From Bolinopsis microptera (Eukaryota; Ctenophora; Tentaculata; Lobata; Bolinopsidae): DNA of 64,000 nucleotides. Shown here piece after piece: positions 1 through 11,700 of this stretch. The translations under genes were made by a program, and so were the position numbers. The notes beneath the pieces are model-generated. The model made no database searches. It was not told where the DNA came from and was given only the letters and a program-made list of their open reading frames with translations. Within the stretch, counting starts at the first letter, position 1, and the number at the start of each line of letters is the position of its first letter. The stretch lies in the NCBI RefSeq assembly GCF_026151205.1, contig NC_087083.1:11592944-11656943 (forward strand), written 5' to 3'.

Positions 1-1
1 A

Positions 2-121
2 CAAGACAGAAATGAAACTTGTGATATTGTCTTTGAGGACAGTTGTTGGAAGAAATTCAGATGGTGCACACTTGATTCCACTTTCTTTGATTATTTCAGA
101 CAGTTCATCCTCTGTGCATGG
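2..121 (-). pseudogene. Non-LTR retrotransposon RT fragment, cut by the window edge
   Basis: On the minus strand 40 codons are open and read like the segment before RT motif 1 of Jockey/CR1-type LINEs: an acidic EDELSEIIKES stretch, then a Cys, then LPTTVLKD. That family usually has a sequence like 'IIK..P.KSC..DPIPT.LLK' here. Towards higher coordinates the frame runs into AT-rich DNA, so this is either 5'-truncated or decayed, and its continuation lies left of the window. Identification is by pattern only. Confidence 0.45.
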
Positions 122-206
122 TTATATATATATGAAATATATTTTTGTCTGCTTTAATTGATACTAAATAAAATTGTTGTTTTCTTGAAATTGTTGTTTT
201 CTTAAT

Positions 207-255
207 GTTAAATCTCACTGTACCATATTCTGAATATGGTACAGTGAGATTTAAC
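207..255. repeat. Perfect palindrome, 24-bp arms with 1-bp centre
   Basis: Positions 207-230 and 232-255 are exact reverse complements separated by a single T. The arms begin GTTAAATCTCACTG. Nothing else is attached to it, so it could be a very short MITE or a cruciform-forming site. It lies about 770 bp upstream of HNRNPL. Confidence 0.85.
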
Positions 256-1024
256 TTAAACTGAATATGATATTCATTAACTTATAACTTATTACCTACT
301 ACATTACAAATTTTGCTCCTTCATAAAATTAAAAATTAAAATTTTAAATTTGGACACGAGTCTCGAAACACCCTGTACATATGTTTTGATTCTATGTCCT
401 TAGAAGGGTATTCTTCTAACAGTTTTTGACTGACTTGAATGTCCTGCACAGCATTTTGAAGCTTCTTTAAATTATTTTTTCTGTTCACCCTTTTGTAAAA
501 AGGCAATAGTGAAAGGTTACGAATGGACTTTTTTGCAGAAAAACGTGGATTTTGAAGAACGTTGTAGGTGGGTTTAAATATGTCGTCGGTGCGTACTTCC
601 GTTAGTATTTAGTAACCATGTCAACTAGCGCGCAGTGCAGCGCGCGAGTATTGCTTGCGGAGATGTGATGTATATAGCTAGCCTGTCAATGAATGCGCGG
701 CGCGAGTGTATTTTAATGTATACTATGTAATGTATAGTATTAGGTAATAAGCCCAATTTATGTACGTGGCATGCGTAGTATAGTGTACTGATGTGTATCA
801 ATATTATTATTATGAAGTGAGCTGATTGGAGCTTATATTTATAGTTATAGTGAATGGAAATCTAGCGTCCGCCAAAACGAAACAACGGGCGCAATTCTTG
901 TTATCCTTATTGTATTGCTGTGTAAATTTAATTCTAATTCTAATAATGTATTCAATTGGATTCTATTTATAATTCTAATTCTATTCTTTATTTTTTATTC
1001 TTTATTGGTCAAACCGATTTTAGA
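256..1024. other. Upstream region of HNRNPL, no gene seen
   Basis: No coding frame is supported. A CACCCTGTA motif near 369-377 resembles a Tc1/mariner-type end but has no partner. A dispersed repeat copy lies at 852-905. A YAG (1021-1023) sits one base before the start codon and may be a splice or trans-splice acceptor. No core promoter could be identified. Confidence 0.5.
852..905 (+). repeat. Dispersed short repeat, copy 1
   Basis: It shares the blocks TGGAAATCT...GCGTCCGCC and GCGCAATTCTTGTT with copies at 15151-15192 (+) and 19684-19740 (-). The middle is variable. Family unknown. Confidence 0.6.
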
Positions 1025-4000
1025 ATGCCTTACGACGGCAGGGGTCCAGACATAAAACGTCGAAGATTTGATGATGACAATTTGAGAGGGTAAGTTAATG
1101 CTAACTGATGATTTAGCTAGCTTGAGTCATTAAATAGTACTTTTGATTATAGTGCAATTCAATGTATGGGTATTATTACCAGATTGTATAATTTTTGGCA
1201 GGATCTCTCCTCAATTAACCCTCTACCACGGATTTCTTTATCATTTGGCTGAGTCAAATACAGGAAAATGCGTAGAAGTCCTTAGGGCACCCCCTGGGAT
1301 TGATGGCCCAAGCAGATCTTGAACCTGCAACCTTCTAATTACAAGCCCTTTCAAGCAACCCATGGACCACAAAGATTTATTATATAATATGTAGGCTACA
1401 GTAGCTCATCCACTTTGTCTGTAAAAATGTCTTTCATTGGTTATTTTCAGAAGGCGTGGAAGAGGTCGTGGAAGAGGGCGACCTGAACGAGGGCATCATG
1501 AACGCCCCAATCGTAGAGATGAACCTATAGAGCAACCAGAACCATCACAAGGACGACCTAAACGTGAGAGAGCTCTTCCATCACGTGTAATTCAAATAGG
1601 CCAAGCAGAGGAGCTTACTGAAGATGACATAAGATCAGCATTGGAAGTGTTCGGAGAAATCAGGTAAGTTTACATAAATATTGATATATAAATATGCAGT
1701 ACCATTAACCAACCGATAAGCTGCTCAGCTCATAATAAATTGATGATATTCAATTGCATTTTAAAGCGATTTGCCCTGAAGTATGATAATTATGACCAGT
1801 TTTATCCTGTTCAGCGTCTTCGAAAACATAGAGTTTCGAAAACAAAAATCCTTCTATTTTCGAATGCAGGGTTAAACTATACTATGATCATTTTATTTCA
1901 ATTCCTTTAAATGAATGATTGCAGGGGAGTGGTTTCACCATCAAGAGATATTTTCTTGGTGGAATTCAGCACCCTCGAGCGAAGTGTTTTCTTCATCAAC
2001 CACACTGACAATCATGGATTTCTCATAAGATTCATATCGCCTGATCTGAACTATGGACCTGCACAGGATCTACCAAGGTAATTATAAAAATGATTGAGAT
2101 CTCGTTTGTAATTATATGATCCCTTTTACTATACAATTTTCATACCATATTTCTAGTTGGAATTACATTTTGGTAGCACTTTATCCAATCTTGAGTGTGG
2201 GAGTTAAAACTACTGGGAAAAAATTCAACATTTCAGAATAAAACAAATATTCAGAATAAAACAAATATTATATTCAAATCTCTTTATTCAACAATATTAA
2301 ATCATTATAGGGACCTAATTTGTGGCTTGATCGTTATGTTAGGGCTATTCTGTTAGCTGATGCTGACAGGCACCGCATGGGGCAGAGACTTAGGACCATT
2401 ACGCTGGAGACTTACAATGACCCTTTTTTTCAGTGCAATGGCAACTTTTACAGCCAAAACAAACACTAGTGGGGCTAATCATGTGCTGGAGGTTAACGTC
2501 TTGAAGCCTATGTACCCAATTACCAGTGTAAGTTTTCAATTTCCTCACATCGTTTAGAGGACAACCATGAGATCGGAATTAAGACCTAGATTTTGAGTTT
2601 ATCTTACTTGTCATGATAATTTAGTTTATGGACACGTTCATTTGAATTAGAGGATATTAGTACTTAAATAATATATATATATATATGTGTAAATAATAAA
2701 TAATAAATAGTTGTTACCTTAATTTTAGGAGGTATTGCACACAATTGCGTCTCCTCATGGACGTGTGTCTAGAATTGTCATCCATAACAGAACAGAAGAG
2801 AAAATAGAATCACTTATTGAGTTTGACAGTATCATGTCAGCCGAAGCTTGCAAAGAGGCTATAAATGGAGCAGACGTTTATGCTGGCTGCTGTACCTTAG
2901 ATGTCAAGTTTAGTAAGGTGAGAGTTTTAAATCTTATTTAGTGTGCCCAAATTCAGAGCACAAATGTTATATCTGTATGTCAAATCATAAATGACCAAGA
3001 AACTGTTAATCAAGAAAACAAAAATTATATATTCAAAAACGTTTTGGTGCTCCTATCTGTCACTCCCCCCCCCCCCCCCTCCCATTTTTAATTTCTATAA
3101 TAAATCAAATCTGACTCTTTCAACCAGGCGCAGTCATTGAATGTATTTAAAAACGATGATGATACGTTTGATTACACTGATGTGAACCCTGCTATTGCCG
3201 GTGAGTAAAAATTTCGCTGACTTATGAATTTATTCATGATGCATCTTTACATAGTATTTTGTATACAGGCAATATTAGTTACTTACTATGTAATGAAAAA
3301 TGGTTCATCAACTTTTCCACTCCGGACCTATCAGTTGCACTCTTTATTAGGCAATGTCAAGAATTATCATTACAACTGTAGATATGTAGAAGGACAAACT
3401 TGTACGTTTCGGTCAAATGCTAGCAGAATTTGTCATTTGATAAATTTACAGCTTTCCTAATTTACAGCTTTCCTTATTTGCGGCCAGACTAAGTTCATAT
3501 TTTTCATTTCAGCGTGACAAGAAACAAAAGGGCCAAGCTATATTAAATGTCTGCAATGAATAAACACATAAACATACTAAACTGACAAATACAAATGTCT
3601 TAACTTAAAAATGCAAGGGAGGAAAATTCTAAACAATGTGCTAACCAAAAAACTGATTATTGAGCTTGGAGTTTTAATTTATGACCGAAGCTTAAAAACT
3701 AAATTGTTTTTCAAATAATCTGCAACATAGCAATTTATAAGAAGCATATCTGAAATGATTATTTTGTAGTCAATAAATGATGCTAAAAATCTAACATCGA
3801 GGGGAAAACTCTAAAGTTATACATGTTTAAGAAAACATAGCAAGCTGAATTATACTTGTCTCAGTGTCTGCAAAGATTAAGAAGCTGTAGTCATGCATCA
3901 TAAATGGTTATTCAAACAGTCATTACCTAATATCGTAAAACCTGGAGAAGCATAACTAACATTTCAGATTTACTCCCACTATAACACACTGTAACAGCTA

Positions 4001-7000
4001 AACAGATGTCTTCAAGAAGATCCAACACATTCAAATGAGGAACACATCCAAGACCCTAACTATAAGATAATACAGATTTGTCTTCGATCAATTATTGTCG
4101 TTGAAAGGCTTATCGAATAATGGAATGTTTGGAGAATTCGAACCTTTCGCTTCATCAATGATAAAAGTATCATGAGTCATTTTCAATAATCGAATAGAGT
4201 CATGGTTAATTAGTTATAGTAGAATACAATTGAAGTGTAATTGATAATTCCACTTTTTAAGTCTCACTTTAATATTGAAGATCATATTAAAAATTTAAAA
4301 TGATATTAAGGTAATGGTTGATATAAGGAATACTTAAAGGTTAAAAATCGAAACTAAATAGGTCCCAGCCAGAAAAAGAGTATTTTGTCTTGACACATGA
4401 TATTAACGCCATTGGTTTATCATCAGCTCCCTGATCATAGATTTTTTTACGAAGAAGTTTTTCTGCACTGCTCACTGCTCAGTCAGAGCTATTCAAACTC
4501 ACTTCTTGCTAATTTAAACCCGCTTCATCTAAAGAACAGAATTTGATTGGTCCCTGACATCTGAATTGGCCATTAGTTTATTTTAACATAAGTTTGGCTA
4601 CTTACAGAAGTGAGTAAAGGAGACATATAAAAGTCCATTGGAGTCACTAATAAACAATGCTACTGCTAAATTCTATCGTATTATTTATTTGGTTCCTTTG
4701 ATCTTTTGATGAATCAACAAGTCTACATGAAAAGACTCTTTAGAAAATAATAAGAGATGAAAAGTGGAAACTTCTACGCTCAAGATCGCTGACAATACTG
4801 GAGCAGCCTCTTTGACTCCCAAAGCTCAATGTAAGATGAAGCTTAAGAAATAAAAGGAGAAGAAATAGAAATCATAATGAAGACATTTTCAAAAGAAAAA
4901 TTATGTATGAAACTGGTATGCTCCCAATATTATTAATCAACCGAAGGAACAAGTTCTGCATGTATTTACTGTTACATCGTGTTTCCAGTGCAGCATAGAC
5001 ATAGGACCGGTCATCAGGTTATCCATCTAGAATCAGTCAGGAAGCTTTAAACCAAGTGCATAAGACTTATAATAAAGATTTGAAGACTCTGCCTACGTGA
5101 TCCAAATTCCTCACGACTATTCTAAAATTGGTGGAACTGATTATCCCATCTGCTCGTAAGTTATAATCTGGTGAGTATTTCATCTGCATTGTATATAATG
5201 GTAGCCCTCATTAAGAAATTTCATTGTCATAATATGATATTGCCAGATTTCCTGTAAGAATTTTTAATTTAAATAACTCCTCATTGCGCTATTGTGCTAT
5301 ATAAAATGATGTTTTGATAAAAGATGGCCCAGAATTTCAGGTCAAAATGTGTAGTACTGAGTGGCTGAGTAGTACACCTTACTTGTTGTATATATGTTAA
5401 ATTATATTATATAATTCTGGACCATCCGTATTATTTATTAAATTATCCGTATTATTTATTGAATAGTATTATTTATTAAATCATAAGCTAATAAACTCCA
5501 TAAGCTGCTTTTTTAAATGTCTGTTGAAACTTGCTGTTTCAGCTAGCAACAGAAAAAGAGAACCACAAGGTCCTTCAGAAGATAACTATGGTGACAGACA
5601 TGGTGAGGCTGTTCAGAGTTCTTACTAATTTTGTAATTGTTTGGCACACTTTGACTTTAAAGTTTCCGTATCGTCTTTTTTTCTGAGACAGTTTCACATT
5701 TTCTTGATAACTCTTAAACGCACCTCATTATGTACCAGACATGGGCCGGGGACCAGGAAGACCAAGAAGGGGTGACAGGAACATGGACCGTAGTGGGCCT
5801 GGACCTCGGGGTGAGACGATGGGGCCAGGGGGTCCACCTGCCGTTCTCATGGTTCACGGTCTGGACTCTACCATGAATCCCAGTAGACTCTTCAATATTT
5901 TCTGCATGTATGGCGATGTCAATAAGGTTTGGAATACATCCTGTGATGGGAGTAATGTTAATATTATACTTCTGAAGTTGACACTTTACACGCTCAATAA
6001 ATGCAAATCACTGCAGTGAAAATGAATGTGTTATTGTTTAAAAGTACCTAAGATTATTCTGCTTCTAGTGCTAGTTTGCAGTGCTAGTTTGCAGTGCTAG
6101 TTTGCAGTGCTAGTTTGCAGTGCTAGTTTGCAGTGCTAGTTTGCAGTGCTAGTTTGCAGTGCTAGTTTGCAGTGCTAGTTTGCTTCTAGTGCTAGTTTGC
6201 AGAAATATGTTAGAGTAAGGAAAGGTAAACCAGATTTTGACCTAAGAGACACTTGTGACAGTTAAGAAAATAAAGAGAACTACAAATTTGTTTGTATTAG
6301 ATAAAGTTCCTGATGACCAAGAAGGGTATAGCAATGGTTGAGATGAAGAACTCAAGAGGGGCTGATAATGTCCTCAACCATCTTAACCGGGCTAAGGTTT
6401 TGGGATCTCAAATAAGTGTGAGTAATAAAAGTACTGAATATGCTTCAATTGGGGTTTTCAGGCATCGATCCATTTAATAAGGCAAGTGTGAATTTGCGAC
6501 GTCATGACCATGATCTATAATAATTACGACGATAATTTCAGATCTCGCCATCTAAGCACAGAGAAGTTGTGGTGTATAACTCAGCCCCTGGAATCCTGGA
6601 GGACGGCTCTGAGAACGTACAGGTCTTTGTCAACTCGCGTTTTCTAAGGTTAGTAAGGTTCTCAGATTGAGAAAGGTTTTCTCGTAAAAGGGGGTGGTTG
6701 TCTTAGGGTTATCTTAATTATTATCCGAAAAAACAGTTAGTACCGCGAAGGGGGTGCGGTGGGTGGGTCTTTTGAAACATTCCAAAACTTAGTACCTGAT
6801 CCCCTTCCCTTTAATATGATTATTACTAATAGGTACTCAACTGAAAAGAAAGCTGCTAAGAACAGATTGGTTGATCCAAGTAAAATACTCCATTTCTTTG
6901 CGTTGCCACTAGAGGTGGACGAGGTAACTATAATTAACATGTAACACTTTAATATGGTAGTACAAGCACAACTGGCCTTGTTTTTGGTAATGTCATACAG

Positions 7001-8203
7001 TGACATGTTATTATTTCTGTTTTATTTGCTGATATGAGCTTTAGAACTTACACAGGCCGCTTATGTAACTTTTATATCAGGACTTTGTACTGAAGTTGTT
7101 AGAAGACAAAGGTTGCCCTACACCCACAAGTATTTCCATGCATAAATCAGAAGTCTGTTCTGCAGGTTTGTTAAGAATTTAGATGGTTTGCTGATGAAGT
7201 TTATTATCACAAATAGGAGCCGAGCTGAAATCTGTTCCGATTCAGGATTCGGTTAAATTTTTGATCCGGTCTGGTTTCATTTTCAAAGTCAGCTAAAAAC
7301 TTTTAGGCTGTTAATTTAGGATAGAGTTTTTGTGGCACTTATCTCAGTTTGTTCTTTTGTAGTTATTCTCACACAGCTGAGTAAAAGTTTTCAACTTAAA
7401 AGCAGTGTTTATAATTCAATTTATTATTTTTATTTCCTTCAGGTCTGCTTGAGTTTGACTCAACAGAGGAAGCTATGGACACCGCTGCTATTGCTAACCA
7501 CATGCAGGGTACTCACAAAGGAACAAGGTTATTTATCCTTTTATATAGGGTAGGGTGGGAAAGATAATAATAGATTAATTGATTCCAGGGACATTTTGCA
7601 ATGTTCACCTGATCTTATGCATTCACCTTCCAAAACAAATCATTCAGATCAATATTCAATAACTTAACCTGAGTAACATGATCCATAAAAGCAGTGTCAA
7701 AAAACCCTACCTTTTTTTGGAGCAACTTTATTTAAGTATCGTGACAATATGATAAGATAATTCTAATTTGTTTTCGTATATTAGATAAATAAAAGGATTA
7801 TTTCAACCATTAAGACGAGTTTTCAAGCTTCTATCATAATGTCCAAAATGACCCTATCGATATTTTTGAGGGGGTTTAAATTTAATATTTTGGACATTAC
7901 TCATTTTCCTGTCGTTTAACTGGCTGCATGACAACTGATCAAATATAATGGTGTTTTTCGTTCCGATTAGAATGCGATTACATTATTTGTTTAGATACTG
8001 GTTACTTCTACTGTAGAGTATTGATGTGATACAATTAATTTAAATCGTATTTTTTCAGATATCTAATGAAGATAGCTTTCACTGGAAAGAAGTCGATGCC
8101 GGTAGAGAATTACGAAGAAGCCAAACCGACTGCTGCTGTTAAAGCTAAGGATAAGAAAGAAGATGAGGTGGAAATCAATTTGTCGAGAAATTTCAATGAT
8201 TAG
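1025..8203 (+). CDS. HNRNPL: Heterogeneous nuclear ribonucleoprotein L (hnRNP L/LL), complete
   Basis: A nuclear RNA-binding splicing regulator of the PTB/hnRNP L family. Exons: 1025-1089, 1451-1663, 1925-2077, 2434-2527, 2729-2917, 3128-3200, 5543-5602, 5739-5926, 6301-6417, 6542-6648, 6833-6923, 7081-7165, 7443-7527, 8059-8203. Phases join throughout to give 554 codons plus TAG, close to the 589 residues of human hnRNP L. The N-terminus is basic and GR-rich (GRGRGRGR near residues 25-32). RRM1 is about 67-142, RRM2 about 155-245 (EVLHTIASPHGRVSRIVI, then NGADVYAGCCTLDV and SLNVFKND), RRM3 from about 318 (AVLMVHGLD, FNIFCMYGDVNKV), and RRM4 follows AAKNRLVDPSKILHFFALPL. These blocks are diagnostic for hnRNP L. 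Exon 13 uses a weak GTTATT donor. Intron 6 (2.3 kb) is the longest. The start is the first ATG after an acceptor-like TTTTAG at 1018-1023. Confidence 0.93.
1283..1370 (-). mobile_element. tRNA-derived SINE remnant
   Basis: Read on the minus strand it has a tRNA-like layout: GTGGTCCATGGGTTGCTTGA (A-box-like region), a GGGCTTGTAATTAGAAGG anticodon-arm-like block and GGTTGCAGGTTCAAGATC, which resembles a Pol III B box. A diverged relative lies at 59131-59250. It is inside HNRNPL intron 1. Confidence 0.55.
3201..5542 (+). other. Long HNRNPL intron 6
   Basis: This 2.3-kb AT-rich intron separates the end of RRM2 from the RRM2-RRM3 linker. Apart from low-complexity AT tracts I see no repeat, RNA gene or conserved coding frame. 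The small open frame at 3224-3460 has no recognisable content. An unused alternative exon cannot be excluded by eye. Confidence 0.5.
6066..6200. repeat. 13-bp minisatellite in HNRNPL intron 8
   Basis: About ten tandem copies of TGCTAGTTTGCAG. The array is interrupted near the right end by a variant that restores the flanking GCTTCTAG sequence, so it probably grew inside one original TAGTGCTAGTTTGCAG site. Confidence 0.9.
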
Positions 8204-8775
8204 GTGATCGGCTGAAAGTATTTTTTATGAATTTTAATCTTTATTATTTCTATGTTTTACCATGAAATGTTTTCGTTTCACCTTATCCGTTTGGTGGCAT
8301 ACTAGATTTAACGTCTTACCAAAAGATTTCAATTCCAACTAGTGAAAGACATCAGTATATTTCTGTGCTGCTTTGAATCAAACTACGTGTGATACTAACA
8401 ATGATCTATAAAACGTATTATGTGAACAACTTTTGAGTGTTATGACAATATTTATGATTCAAGTCCCTGTAGCTAAGCTGTATTGTCTGGTCCAAAAATC
8501 TGTGTTGCTCAGGTATATTTAAATATTTAAACTTTTATTTTTTAACATGTTTGCTTATTCATTGTGTTACAGTGGTCATTTCGATTATTGAAAAATATGA
8601 TTATACTATCAAACCAATTTATAATCAGGAGTTATTTTGAAATCGAAAGAAATTTGATGTTACAGATATGTTCAATTTTTATTAACTTTAGTCGAACACT
8701 GTTACATGCACTGTAATTTGAACTGAGATCATGTTATTACTAAAACTAACAAGTGTATCTCCAGTTGAGGTTGAA

Positions 8776-11700
8776 ATGTCTCATCTCCTCCCCGAGCTTC
8801 TGACCCTTCTCCTCACGCTATTAACCCTGGCTCACGCAGATGGGGATGTAGTCGTGTGTGGTGGGTTTATCAAATCCACTACTAAAATACCCTTCGCTGA
8901 GGTTAAAGTGGGGGTTTTTAGCGTTGATGGTATTCTGAAAGAGTCTACCGAGTGTGCACCACACAACGGGTACTTCCTTCTGCCACTCTATTCAAAAGGA
9001 CAAGTTTCAGTGAGGGTATTGCCCCCGGCAGGTTGGACATTTTCACCTGATCAGATAATGTTGGACATTGACGGGACATCAGACCTGTGCTCGCGTGGCC
9101 AGGATCTGAACTTTATTTTTCAAGGATTCACGGTGTCAGGTAGCGTGGTAAGCAAAGGGCTAGACACAGGACCCTCGGGAGTAAGTGTCTCTTTTGCAGA
9201 CAGTCAGGGTACTATCTTGCAGCACGTTCAAACTCTGGACGGTCTGTTCTCCATTTCCAACGTGAAAAGCGGTACTTACACTATCTCACTGTCACACCCA
9301 ACCTGGAAAATGGAAATCCCAACATCATCCGTAACAGTGGGCCTACAGAATCTGGTTATAGAGGAGCCTTACGCAGTGATCTCATACGATGCCCGTGGAA
9401 TAGTACACAGCTCAGGACAGCCTATTGCGGGAGTGGAGATCTATCTGACACCCCTTTCAACAAAAGGAGGGAGTCTGGTTGAAGGGTGTGAAGGAGTGGA
9501 GAGTGAGAGGGGGGTGTGCAAGGTTACTACCGATACTAATGGTCTCTATTACTTCCCTTCTCTTTCTCCAGGTAATGGAACTTCATTTATCGGGATCATT
9601 GCATAATCATTAATCATTAATCTTTTAATCAGCCGAAAATTATCACCCATTAACTCTCGACTCTTGATTTTGTGTTTAAATCTATACTATACTTTGACGA
9701 ACTTGACGAAATCTCCCCGGCAACGGCATAAAAACACAAAACATCAACCAAAAAATGTCTCTGCGTTGAAAACAATTTGAGCTCGCAAGTAGATGTGAGG
9801 TGATCGTGACGTACCATAAAGCATCAAAACGTGCATTGATGCACCCGTTTTGTTTTTGGTTACGCACGATGCACTTGCATAATATGTCAATCTTCTCTCT
9901 CCGACGTTAATAACATAATATATTATCCTAATTCAATTATACAAAATATATAGGTTCAACAGGCCATTCAAATAGTTACCCGTCATTATTTGCTCTATTC
10001 ATGATATAAACCGTTATTATTTGCTCTATTCATGATATAAACCGTTATTATTTGCTCTATTCATGATATAAACCGAATTACTCAGGCCAGTACAAGATAG
10101 TCCCTCACTACCAATCTGAACACAGTACTTTCGACGTGTCTCCAAACGAGCTCACATTTGAGGTTACCACTACAACGGTGGAGATGTCAGAGGCTTTCAC
10201 TGTTAACGGCTTCGCGGTTATTGGTATGTTCTTTATTGTAGAGCTAGAATATGGTTATCGTGGTATTCTTTTGAAATGAGATACATATTTTTCAGCATCA
10301 AATCGGTGAATGATCAGTGATCACAATATTATGTGTTATTTATAATCAGTCTCTCTTAATTAAATGTATTGGTATGTCACAGGACGGGTACTGGATGCAC
10401 TGGAGAACGGTAAAACTCTTCCTGGTGTGAATATATTCGTTAACGGTAAGTTAAATGTCTCTCAGTTCTTCACAATACATTAGACAATTATGCTTTCAAA
10501 CGCATTTATGCTTTTGTGTTAAATTAAGAATGATTGTGATTAATCCAGACTCCAGAGGTAAAATCAGGTATTTCAGGGGACAAAGTAGCAGTGACTGACT
10601 CTGAGGGCCACTTCGAGTTGAGTAATGTTACCAGTGGAAAATATGAAGTTGTGGCCAAACTCAAGGGTTACTATTTCACTACTGAGACCTTGGAGATATC
10701 TCCCAACAACCCTGCTTTACCTGGTAATTCAGTAGTTTAACTTAATTTAATTGATTAGTTAATTTATTTAATCAGTTTAATTATTTGATTTAGTTGAATA
10801 ACAAATTATTATTGATGTACAGGGTGGCCCAGAAGTAACTACCCACACGCAACCTTTCAATAACTCACGTAATCTCTATTGCCATCATAAAGTGAGAACG
10901 TTTTGAGTTAGGAACTCCAAAATTTCCAGACACATTTAATAATTGAAGTGCTTTCCTAAAATTTCAAGTTGGTTGTTTACAAATAAGTCGAGTTATGACC
11001 CTTTTAAGATCTTGCGAATACGTGATCTTGGCACTTAATCAGTGATTTCGTCACCCACACCCTCTGTAATTGATGAAATTTTACGAAATTTTCAGGAAAT
11101 TTAAGTTCGACCCATTTCTATATTCTCTAAACTTTTTAAGCAATCCTGATACGAATTACGTTCAAGTTATTAAAGGGTTGTGTGTGGGTAGTTACTTCTG
11201 GGCCACCCTGGGGCCCATAATTTCATGGTGATTGTTCACAATTAAGCCGAGTTATGATCATTTTAAGATCTGGTGGAAACTTGATCCCGACACTTAATCA
11301 GTGATCTCCTCACCCAATCAACCGTCTGATTGGTTCGAGACTGCGTATGTAAAGTGAGGAAACTGATATAGTGACTAATTCCCTTAATATAATAGTGTCT
11401 TACATTTTCTGATAGAGTTAATAAACTAAGATGGACCATGGACTGTTCGGTCATGTGTTACGATAAATGTACCCCGCATTCTCATCCCTACAACTTACCT
11501 TGACTAATGATTTAAGAGTAGAAAAGGTCGACATCAAAGCAATTTATTTAACATGTTAATATCATACTTATATTCTAAAGATTTAAGCCTTAAAAAATGT
11601 CGATGATCTATTTAAACTTAAGGATTTCGTTTTCAAAAGGGAGAAGCACTTGCTGTTATTTACGGCAACTTATTGGTTTAACATGCGGGTTTCCTTTAAG

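Noticed and set aside
3224-3460. 78-codon frame in HNRNPL intron 6
   Set aside because: Starts within the intron just after the donor, AT-driven composition, no domain.
10578-10723. One-base frameshift in NOMO exon 4
   Set aside because: My base count is one short of a multiple of three, but all flanking residues fit NOMO. A counting error on my side is more likely than a real disruption; check by translation.
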